NCBI GenBank assembly: GCA_022827945.1 | Contig: JAJEIT010000065.1 | Coordinates: 1-64,000 of the forward strand | Length of the DNA stretch: 64,000 bases | DNA from: Dehalococcoidia bacterium | GTDB taxonomy: Bacteria > Chloroflexota > Dehalococcoidia > Tepidiformales > Tepidiformaceae | Reading direction: 5' to 3' | In this document: positions 58,118 to 64,000 of the stretch, one piece after another | Position numbering within the stretch: the first letter of the stretch is position 1 | Layout: each line of letters opens with the position of its first letter | Position numbers and translations under genes: made by a program | The notes under the pieces: model-generated | Told to the model about the DNA's origin: nothing | The model's input: the letters and a program-made list of their open reading frames with translations, nothing else | Databases searched by the model: none

Positions 58118-59044
58118 ATGTCAGCAGATGCGCACCCCGAGCCCAGCGAAGCGGAGGTTCGCTCCTACTTCGAGACGTGCAGCAACTGGGGGCGCTGGGG
58201 ACCCGACGACAGCGCCGGCACGATCAACCTGATCACGCCCGAGAAGCGCCGCGAGGCGGCGGCGCTGGTGCGCAGCGGCCGATCGGTTTCGTGCTCCTAC
58301 CCGCTGAACACGCAGGGCGGCCCCGGCAACTGGAGACCCGCCCAGCATTTCCTGACCTTCGGTCCGCAGGCCTCGGCCGACTACATCGGGCTCGTGTTCC
58401 ACGGGTACGCGACGACGCACGTCGACGCGCTCTGCCACATCTTCTGGGAAGGGAAGATGTGGAACGGGAAGGACGCCGCCGAAGAGGTGACCTCCGCAGG
58501 GGCGCGCACGGGGGCGGTGGCGGCCTGGAAGGACGGCATCATCACGCGCGGCGTGCTGCTCGACATCCCGCGGCTGCGCGGGACCGAGTACGTGACCCCC
58601 GACCGGCCCACCCGCGGCTGGGAGCTGGAAGCCGCTGCCGAAGCCGAGGGCGTCGAGCTCCGGCCGGGCGACGCCGTGCTCGTGCGGGGGGCGCGCCCCG
58701 CGTTCCTCGCGGCCAACCCCGAGATGGTGCCCGGAACCCCGCCGACGCCCGGCCTGCACGTCGACTGCGTGCCCGTGCTGAAGCAGGCGGACGCGGCCAT
58801 CCTCGGCTGGGACATGCTCGACTCGCGGCCCCACTCCTACCCGCTGTTCGACGACGCGCCCGGCGGGCCCGTGCACGTGTTCACCATCGTCTACATGGGG
58901 CTGCCGCTGCTGGACAACGCCTTCCTCGATCCGCTGGCGGAGGCGTGCGCGGAGGAAGGCCGCTGGGAGTTCATGCTCTCGATCGCGCCGCTGCACGTGC
59001 GCGGGGGCACCGGCTCGCCGGTGAACCCGATCGCCACGTTCTGA
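58118..59044 (+). CDS. Cyclase-family protein (kynurenine-formamidase-like)
   Basis: A 308-residue protein of the cyclase/formamidase-like family: NWGRWGPDDSAGTINLIT, the metal-binding HGYATTHVDALCH (for HxGTHxDxPxH) and GDAVLVRGARPAF. Many members hydrolyse amides or esters; the substrate is unknown. It starts after a GGGAGGG site with a TAGGAT -10 box upstream. Confidence 0.9.
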   Translation: MSADAHPEPSEAEVRSYFETCSNWGRWGPDDSAGTINLITPEKRREAAALVRSGRSVSCSYPLNTQGGPGNWRPAQHFLTFGPQASADYIGLVFHGYATTHVDALCHIFWEGKMWNGKDAAEEVTSAGARTGAVAAWKDGIITRGVLLDIPRLRGTEYVTPDRPTRGWELEAAAEAEGVELRPGDAVLVRGARPAFLAANPEMVPGTPPTPGLHVDCVPVLKQADAAILGWDMLDSRPHSYPLFDDAPGGPVHVFTIVYMGLPLLDNAFLDPLAEACAEEGRWEFMLSIAPLHVRGGTGSPVNPIATF

Positions 59045-59092
59045 GGCTTCCCCCAACCACCCGACACCAGACCAAACGGAGGACGTATCCCC

Positions 59093-59860
59093 ATGACCGA
59101 AGAAGGTACCGACGAGTTCCAGCCGGAGCGCGCGATGGTCGTCGTCGCGCACCCGGACGACGCCGAGTTCATGGTGGCCGGGACGGCCGCGAAGTGGGCG
59201 GGGCGGGGCGCCGATGTGACCTACGTGGTCATCACGAACGGCAACAAGGGCAGCGAGGATCCGGAGATGACCTCCACGCGGCTCGCCGAGATCCGCGAGG
59301 CGGAGCAGCGCGCCGCGGGGCGCATCCTGGGCGTGAAGAACTTCGAGTTCCTCGGCTACGAGGACGGCTACCTCGAGCACACGCTCGACCTGCGCCGCGA
59401 CCTCACGCGGCTCATCCGCAAGTACCGGCCGGACGTGGTCGTGACCTTCGACCCGACGGCGCGTTTTATGTTCGACGCCTACGCGAACCACCCCGACCAC
59501 CGCGCCGCCGGCGACGCGACGGTCGACGCGATCTTCCCGAGCGCACGCGACCGCCTGACCTTTCCCGAGCTGCTGGTGGACGGGCTTGAGCCACACAAGG
59601 TGAAGCAGCTCTGGATGGGGTCCGGGGCGGGAGCGAACGCGAACGTCTGGGTCGACATCACGGAGACGATCGACCTGAAGAAGAAGGCGCTGGCGGCGCA
59701 TCCGAGCCAGCTGAGCGAAGAGGTGGCGGAGTTCGCCAGCGAGATGGCTCGCAACACCGCCGCGGATCAGGAATTCGAGTACGGCGAGGCGTTCCGACGC
59801 ATCATCTTCGACCAGCCGCGCGAGGTGCGCCTGGCGAACCGGCGGGAGGGGTCGGGCTAG
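59093..59860 (+). CDS. PIG-L family deacetylase
   Basis: A 255-residue LmbE-like zinc deacetylase: VVVAHPDDAEFMVAGT (Asp and His), then NHPDHRAAGDATVDAIFP. It removes acetyl groups from N-acetylglucosamine-type substrates such as mycothiol or bacillithiol precursors. Overlaps the convergent VOC gene by 4 bases. Confidence 0.9.
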   Translation: MTEEGTDEFQPERAMVVVAHPDDAEFMVAGTAAKWAGRGADVTYVVITNGNKGSEDPEMTSTRLAEIREAEQRAAGRILGVKNFEFLGYEDGYLEHTLDLRRDLTRLIRKYRPDVVVTFDPTARFMFDAYANHPDHRAAGDATVDAIFPSARDRLTFPELLVDGLEPHKVKQLWMGSGAGANANVWVDITETIDLKKKALAAHPSQLSEEVAEFASEMARNTAADQEFEYGEAFRRIIFDQPREVRLANRREGSG

Positions 59861-60264
59861 GGCGCGCGCGTCTCCGCGAAGGCGAGGATGTTGCCGTCGG
59901 GGTCGCGGAAGAAGGCCATCCACTCCTCGGATCCGGCGGGGCCGAAATTGCCCTCGTCGTCGCGAGCGATGGGGGTCGGCTCCTGCTCGACGTCCACGCC
60001 CGCGTCGCGCAGGGCGGCCACGGCCGCGTCGATGTCGTCGACGCGGAAGTAGAGTGGCGAGCCCTCGTGCTCGATGGCGCCAGGAATGGCGTCGAGCATG
60101 AGGCGTACGCCGCCGATGTCGAAGAAGGCAAGGCCGGGCGGGTCGAAGGTGGCGATGTAGCGGGCGCCGAGCACGTCGCGGTAGAAGGCGACCGAACGCT
60201 CCAGGTTCTTGCTCGGTTGCGCCACCTGCTGGAAGGCGTTGACGGCCAGTCCCTGGTCGCTCAC
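59857..60264 (-). CDS. VOC-family (glyoxalase-like) protein
   Basis: A 135-residue vicinal-oxygen-chelate protein: QVAQPSKNLERSVAFYRDVLG, LAFFDIGGVRLML, YFRVDDIDAAVAALRDAGV and EEWMAFFRDPDGNILAF (metal Glu/His region). The reaction is unknown. GTG 60264 overlaps the upstream SDR stop (GTGA), so it is co-translated with it. Confidence 0.9.
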   Translation of the reverse strand: MSDQGLAVNAFQQVAQPSKNLERSVAFYRDVLGARYIATFDPPGLAFFDIGGVRLMLDAIPGAIEHEGSPLYFRVDDIDAAVAALRDAGVDVEQEPTPIARDDEGNFGPAGSEEWMAFFRDPDGNILAFAETRAP

Positions 60265-61070
60265 TGCTGCGCTGCCGCCCGGCGCGTCTCCGGCAAGCGG
60301 AGCAGGTGGTTGCCGCCGTCGACGGGGATGACCTGGCCGGTGATGTCGCCGAAGAGGTCGCTTGCCACGACGAGGGTCACGTCGGCGCAGTCGTCGACGG
60401 TGGTGATGCGGCCGAGGGGCGTCTGCTCGATGAAGCCTGCGGCCGTGGGGTTGTCGTCCGGGATCTCGACGCGGGCCTCGTCGATAGGGGTGCCGCCACC
60501 GTAGTTGTTCATGGCGGTCGGCACGAAGGTGGGGGCGACGGCGTTCACGCGGACCCCGTCGCCGCCGAACTCGCGGGCGGCGATCTTGGTGGCGAAGTTG
60601 ATGGCCGCCTTGGCCGCCGAGTAGGGCGTGAGGCGCGTTGGGATGGAGATGGCCGTCGTAGACGTTATGTTGATGAGCGAACCGCCGCCGCTGGCCACGA
60701 GCGCGTTTCCGAAGTGCTTCATGAAGTAGATGAAGCCGAAGTACTGGATGTCGGCCACGGCGTGCAGGTCCTCGGGGGTGATGTCCTTGATGAACGCCCC
60801 TCGTACGACGCCGGCGGAGTTCACCGCCACGTCGACGCGGCCCCACTTCTCCATGGCGGTGTCGGCCAGCGCCTTCAGGTCGTCGTAGTCGCGCCCGTCG
60901 CAGCGAACGGCGGTGCCGCCGATCTTCCCGGCCAGCTTCTCCAGGTTCTCGACACGGCGGGCGGCCACGATCACGTCGGCGCCGTGCTCGGCGAAGCGCT
61001 CGCTGATGGCCCAGCCGATGCCGCTCGAGGCGCCCAGGACGACGGCCTTCTTCCCTTCCAGCAGCTTCAT
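60261..61070 (-). CDS. SDR-family oxidoreductase
   Basis: A 269-residue short-chain dehydrogenase: VVLGASSGIGWAISERFAEHG, NSAGVVRGAF, NITSTTAIS and PYSAAKAAINFA (Tyr/Lys). Together with the VOC gene it forms a two-gene operon, divergent from the selenoprotein gene. The substrate is unknown. Confidence 0.92.
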   Translation of the reverse strand: MKLLEGKKAVVLGASSGIGWAISERFAEHGADVIVAARRVENLEKLAGKIGGTAVRCDGRDYDDLKALADTAMEKWGRVDVAVNSAGVVRGAFIKDITPEDLHAVADIQYFGFIYFMKHFGNALVASGGGSLINITSTTAISIPTRLTPYSAAKAAINFATKIAAREFGGDGVRVNAVAPTFVPTAMNNYGGGTPIDEARVEIPDDNPTAAGFIEQTPLGRITTVDDCADVTLVVASDLFGDITGQVIPVDGGNHLLRLPETRRAAAQQ

Positions 61071-61193
61071 CCAGTCATTCTCCCCACACTTGCCCGTCAT
61101 TGCGGGCTATACTCTGCGGCAGGATACGCGAAGGCGCGGAACCGGTCGGCTGCAGCGTGCGCTACAGCCCAGGAGAGCGCGAAGGAGCAGGCT

Positions 61194-61799
61194 ATGCCGA
61201 GAGTCAGCGAAGTCGGCGGGATGCAGGGGTTTGGCGGCGTCTACGGGCACCGCCCCGACCTCTTCAAGGGGTTCATGTTCAATTACGGCGTGCTGTGGTC
61301 CCACAGCACCCTCGATCCGCTCCTCAAGGAGCTGATCCGCCTCTACTCGTCCAACACCAACGGATGTCGTTACTGAATCCCCGCTCGTACTGCTGCGGCG
61401 CAGCAGGAAGGCATGACGGAAGAGATGATCCAGCAGGCGCTGGACTTCCGGAACTCGGACCTCCCGGACCGAATCAAGATCGCGCTTGAGCTGGCCGAGG
61501 ACTTCATCCTCAACCACGCGAACAACGTCGATGACGCGTTCATGGACCGGCTGAAGGAGTACTACACCGAGGACCAGATCGTCGAGATCACGATCGGCAT
61601 CGGGATCTGGGACTCCGTGCACAAGTTCAACAACGTCTTCGACGTGCCTCCGCCGGTTGAGGACGGCCTGTTCGTCCTCGAGCGCTTGGCCGACGCCCCC
61701 GAGGACATGCAGCATCTCATCACGCACCTCGACGGCAACGGCAATCCCATGGATCGCTGGCAGCCGGCCGAGGCGGAAGCCGCGGGAGGCGCCTCCTAG
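61194..61799 (+). CDS. AhpD/carboxymuconolactone-decarboxylase-like selenoprotein (UGA = Sec)
   Basis: A 201-residue protein read through an in-frame TGA at 61374-61376 (codon 61). The first part ends YSSNTNGCRY, then Sec, then IPARTAAAQQEGMTEEMIQQALDF; this is exactly the CxxC redox motif of AhpD-like proteins with Sec as the second residue (C58-x-x-U61). The frame continues open to 61799 with IKIALELAEDFI and KEYYTEDQIVEITIGIGIWDS, a normal family C-terminus. A SECIS-like hairpin lies at 61390-61406. ATG 61194 follows an AAGGAG Shine-Dalgarno. The same window holds tRNA-Sec. Such proteins act as peroxidases or reductases with a selenenyl-sulfide. Ordinary gene calling would give two fragments. 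Confidence 0.92.
61390..61406 (+). promoter_or_regulatory. Bacterial SECIS hairpin
   Basis: CTGCTGC (61390-61396), loop GGC, GCAGCAG (61400-61406): a perfect 7-bp stem whose loop starts 20 bases after the TGA and begins with G, as bacterial SECIS elements require. It lies inside the coding sequence and would recruit SelB. Confidence 0.8.
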
Positions 61800-61841
61800 G
61801 CGCCCTTCCGGAACACACGCTCGAACTTGCCGGGGCGCGCA

Positions 61842-61870
61842 GCGTTATCGCCGTGCGCCCCGCTTGCGTC
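61842..61870. repeat. 29-bp direct repeat, left copy
   Basis: Identical over 29 bases to 62466-62494 (starts GCGTTATCGCCG, ends GCTTGCGTC). The two copies flank the DUF4160/DUF2442 module. This copy is a detached piece of the 3' end of the small membrane-protein gene at 62469. Confidence 0.9.
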
Positions 61871-61928
61871 TGGCACGGGGATCACGCGGCTCTCCACTCC
61901 GGGGACCTTCCGATTACACTAATGGGTA

Positions 61929-62165
61929 ATGCCGACGGTTCTGAGGGAGGGCCCTTACCGCTTCTTCTTCTACGCCAGCGATCGGGAGGAACCACCGCAC
62001 GTCCATGTTGAACGCGACCGGCAAACGGCCAAGTTCTGGCTGGATCCGGTCCGGCTTCAACGCAGCGGAGGACTGAGACCTTCCGATCTGAGAAGGATCG
62101 CGAGGACCGTTACGGCAAACGAGGCGCTGTTCCTGGAGGCCTGGCATGAGCGTTTCGACTCTTGA
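61929..62165 (+). CDS. DUF4160 protein (toxin-antitoxin-like module)
   Basis: A 78-residue DUF4160 protein: MPTVLREGPYRFFFYASDREEPPHVHVERD, KFWLDPVRLQRSGG and LRRIARTVTANEALFLEAWHE. The family pairs with DUF2442 in modules thought to be toxin-antitoxin-like. ATG 61929 is preceded by TACACT (61915-61920) ending 8 bases upstream. The end overlaps the DUF2442 start. Confidence 0.9.
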   Translation: MPTVLREGPYRFFFYASDREEPPHVHVERDRQTAKFWLDPVRLQRSGGLRPSDLRRIARTVTANEALFLEAWHERFDS

Positions 62166-62454
62166 AGTAAGCGTCCCGGAAGCGCAGTCAGTTACGGTCG
62201 ACGACGAAACGCTGACCGCCGAACTGTCCGATGGCCGCACCATTGCCGTACCGCTCGGCTGGTATCCGCGGCTCGTCCACGCCACTCCCGAAGAGCGGGC
62301 CAACTGGCGGTTCATCGGGGTGGGTGAAGGCATCCACTGGCCCGACCTTGATGAGGACGTCAGCGTGGCGGCATTGCTGGCGGGACGCCCGTCTGCTGAG
62401 GGCCAGAAGTCCTTCAGACGCTGGCTCGAGGGAAGGCCTGGAGCCACTACCTGA
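62146..62454 (+). CDS. DUF2442 protein, partner of DUF4160
   Basis: A 102-residue DUF2442 protein with a leading extension: VTVDDETLTAELSDGRTIAVPLGWYPRL, ERANWRFIGVGEGIHWPDLDEDVSVAALLAG. It overlaps DUF4160 by 20 bases and is translated with it. The usual role is assumed to be antitoxin or DNA binding; this is not proven. Confidence 0.9.
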   Translation: MSVSTLEVSVPEAQSVTVDDETLTAELSDGRTIAVPLGWYPRLVHATPEERANWRFIGVGEGIHWPDLDEDVSVAALLAGRPSAEGQKSFRRWLEGRPGATT

Positions 62455-62465
62455 CCTTCGCCACG

Positions 62466-62494
62466 GCGTTATCGCCGTGCGCCCCGCTTGCGTC
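62466..62494. repeat. 29-bp direct repeat, right copy
   Basis: Right copy of the repeat at 61842. It overlaps the last codons and the stop of the minus-strand small membrane-protein gene, encoding RKRGARR and the TAA. Confidence 0.9.
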
Positions 62495-62591
62495 CGGAGC
62501 GACCGGTGCGCCTGCCCCGAAGCTTCTGCCAGGCGGCGTAGATGACGCCGACAAGCAGGCCCGCGCCGAACATGATGAAGATGTACTCCAC
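62469..62591 (-). CDS. Small single-pass membrane protein downstream of the sensor kinase
   Basis: A 40-residue protein: a membrane helix (YIFIMFGAGLLVGVIYAAW) and a strongly basic tail (RGRRTGRSGRKRGARR). It starts at GTG 62591, 15 bases after the kinase stop. The last codons lie inside the 29-bp repeat. The topology is good but no family is known. Confidence 0.5.
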   Translation of the reverse strand: MEYIFIMFGAGLLVGVIYAAWQKLRGRRTGRSGRKRGARR

Positions 62592-62605
62592 GCCCTGACC
62601 CTCGC

Positions 62606-63979
62606 CTAGACCGGCACGCGGGGCTCGCGCCCCACGAAGCGCTTCGGGAGGCGCACGGTCATGGCCGCGCCGCGGCCGTCCTCGTTGCGGGCAGCGACGG
62701 TGCCGCCGTGGGCCTGCACCAGGTGCTTCACGATGGCGAGGCCCAACCCCGCGCCGTCGTCCGCGCGCGAGTGCTCGGCCTTGTAAAAGCGCTCGAAGAC
62801 GCGGTCGAGGTCCTGCGCGGCGATGCCCGGGCCGTCGTCGCAGACCTCGACGGCGACGAGCGGATCCTCGTCGCGTACGTCGATCGTGATGACGCTCCCG
62901 TCGGGGCTGAACTTGAGGGCGTTGTCGAGCAGGTTCGTGACGATGCGGACGGTAGCCGTGCGGTCGGCCTCAACAGCAGGCGTGGCGCCCTCCGGTCCCT
63001 CGACGCGGACGTCGCAGGCTTCGAGCCTGGCGGCGAGGGCGGCCCGCGCCTCCGCCACGGACGACGCCAGGTCCACGGACTCGGGTTCAAGGTGGATCGC
63101 CCCGGACTCTATGCGGGAGAGGTCGAGCAGCTCGTTGGTGAGGAGGGCCATGCGCTCCACCTGGCTGCGGATGCGGCTGAGGAAGGCGGCCTGCTCGTCC
63201 CCTTCGAGGTCGCCCAGCTCAAGCGTCTCGACGAGCGCCCCGATGGCGGCAATGGGCGTCCGCAGCTCGTGGGAGACGTTGCTGATGAAGTCGCGGCGGA
63301 CGTGGTCGACGCGCTGCACGTCGGAGAGGTCGACGAGGACGAGGAGCGCGGCCCAGCTCCCGCCCTCGGCCACGGGCACGGCCAGGGCGCGCAGCTGCGT
63401 GCGGTCGCGACCGAAGGGCACGACCCTGGGCTGCGGGACGCTCTCGCCGGCGAGCGCTTCGCGGACGAGCGCGTCGAACTCGTAGTCGCGCACGCTCTCG
63501 ATGAGGGTGCGGCCGACCACCTCGCTTTCCTCCATGCCGAGGAGGGCGAGCGCCGCGGGATTGGCATACTGGACGTCGGTCGTGGCGTCGACGGCCATGA
63601 TGCCGTCGGCAGCGGCGGCGAGGGCCGCCTCCAGGCGGGCGTGCTCGGCGGTGATCGCCCGCGAGGAAGCCTCGATCTCGGTGGCCATCACGTTGAACTC
63701 GTGGGTGAGCTGGGCGGTCGGCCCGGTGGTGCGCACGGCGCGGGCGGAGAGGCTGCTGCCGCGGAGGGCGCGGGCTGCTTCGGCCGTTTCGCGAACGGAG
63801 AGGGCCACGGGACGCAGCAGGAGGTAGACGCCGGCGAAGGCGGCGGCGCCCGTCGCGAGCACGGTGACGGCGACCCAGAGGGCATCGCCGGCTGTCGCGG
63901 CGACGATGGCAGCGGCGGAGGCCGCGAGGAGCCCGGCGATCCCGCTGGCGAGGGCCGCTCGGCCAGCGAGGCTGCTCAC
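62606..63979 (-). CDS. Sensor histidine kinase (PhoR/WalK-like)
   Basis: A 457-residue kinase: two N-terminal membrane helices (LASGIAGLLAASAAAIVAATAG and VTVLATGAAAFAGVYLLL), a HAMP-like linker, a PAS domain (AAADGIMAVDATTDVQYANPAALALLG), HisKA with VSHELRTPIAAIGALVETLE (phospho-acceptor His), then HATPase with NLLDNALKFSPDG, CDDGPGIA and GAGLGLAIVKHLV. It lacks a large extracellular loop. GTG 63979 follows the end of another gene, likely a response regulator. Confidence 0.95.
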   Translation of the reverse strand: MSSLAGRAALASGIAGLLAASAAAIVAATAGDALWVAVTVLATGAAAFAGVYLLLRPVALSVRETAEAARALRGSSLSARAVRTTGPTAQLTHEFNVMATEIEASSRAITAEHARLEAALAAAADGIMAVDATTDVQYANPAALALLGMEESEVVGRTLIESVRDYEFDALVREALAGESVPQPRVVPFGRDRTQLRALAVPVAEGGSWAALLVLVDLSDVQRVDHVRRDFISNVSHELRTPIAAIGALVETLELGDLEGDEQAAFLSRIRSQVERMALLTNELLDLSRIESGAIHLEPESVDLASSVAEARAALAARLEACDVRVEGPEGATPAVEADRTATVRIVTNLLDNALKFSPDGSVITIDVRDEDPLVAVEVCDDGPGIAAQDLDRVFERFYKAEHSRADDGAGLGLAIVKHLVQAHGGTVAARNEDGRGAAMTVRLPKRFVGREPRVPV

Positions 63980-63988
63980 GAGCCCGCC

Positions 63989-64000
63989 CTAGCCTTCGAA
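63989..64000 (-). CDS. C-terminal end of an upstream gene, possibly a response regulator
   Basis: Only three codons (F, E, G) and a TAG lie inside the window. A PhoB-like regulator often ends in such a sequence and precedes this type of kinase. The identity is a guess from context. Confidence 0.25.
   Translation of the reverse strand, partial: FEG

Noticed and set aside
61194..61376. Reading the TGA at 61374 as a normal stop of a 60-residue gene, with a second gene starting at 61413.
   Set aside because: The frame continues without a break, the downstream part completes the family, and the stop falls exactly on the second Cys of the CxxC motif with a hairpin after it.

Overview
The window is high-GC, densely packed bacterial chromosome with very short intergenic gaps. 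I recognise about 80 protein genes, two tRNAs, a T-box leader, a CIRCE operator and several small repeat or mobile structures. The gene content suggests a Chloroflexota bacterium, perhaps a terrestrial or aquatic Dehalococcoidia/SAR202-like lineage. It includes LLM-class oxidoreductases, a CaiB-type CoA-transferase, a Rieske oxygenase, ThuA, a cyclase-family hydrolase, PIG-L, many SDRs, a CIRCE-hrcA-grpE-dnaK operon and a T-box before ileS. This taxonomic assignment is inference from content only.

Layout. 1-3100: end of an LLM oxidoreductase, a selenocysteine tRNA, a four-helix-bundle gene enclosed by inverted repeats, and gyrB. 3200-13000: scattered metabolic genes (trmO-like, phosphatase, tRNA-Ser, tandem nitrilase, MBL protein, a ketosynthase-like pseudoenzyme, PAP2, asd and two serine-less alpha/beta hydrolases). 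13100-20300: a broken DUF433/DUF5615 toxin-antitoxin pair, a Dam-type methylase, CoA-transferase, ThuA, SDR and Rieske oxygenase. 20280-28920: an eight-gene minus-strand operon, ispH-shc-hpnC-hpnD-hpnE-hpnH-hpnG-SDR, that takes isoprenoid precursors through squalene to hopene and adenosylhopane-derived side chains. 29000-33600: a YbjQ remnant, cvpA, a Trm112-like protein, folK, folP, a JAMM protease and thrB. 33757-35951: a two-gene phage-tail-like cassette. 36000-43000: MFS exporter, LLM oxidoreductase, RCC1-repeat protein, TPR protein, thioesterase and membrane proteins. 43100-51500: T-box-controlled ileS, HAD hydrolase, a tandem Cache-like protein, fabI, lgt and glutaredoxin. 51470-55800: nadD and the CIRCE-controlled hrcA-grpE-dnaK operon. 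55800-61100: small enzymes (aldolase, ferredoxin, amidohydrolase, thpR, cyclase, PIG-L, VOC, SDR). 61194-61799: a selenoprotein. 61840-64000: a DUF4160/DUF2442 module between 29-bp direct repeats, then a sensor kinase. No gene-free stretch exceeds 300 bases except 43058-43430, which is the T-box leader.

Most notable: the AhpD/carboxymuconolactone-decarboxylase-like gene at 61194-61799 is split by an in-frame TGA exactly where a CxxC motif needs its second cysteine. A perfect 7-bp hairpin with a GGC loop starts 13 bases after the TGA, and the same window encodes tRNA-Sec(UCA). Standard gene calling would truncate this protein.

A second genome-wide signal is that at least fifteen genes carry a TANNNT hexamer ending 6-9 bases before the start codon with no Shine-Dalgarno sequence. 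This implies frequent leaderless transcription and settles several start codons.
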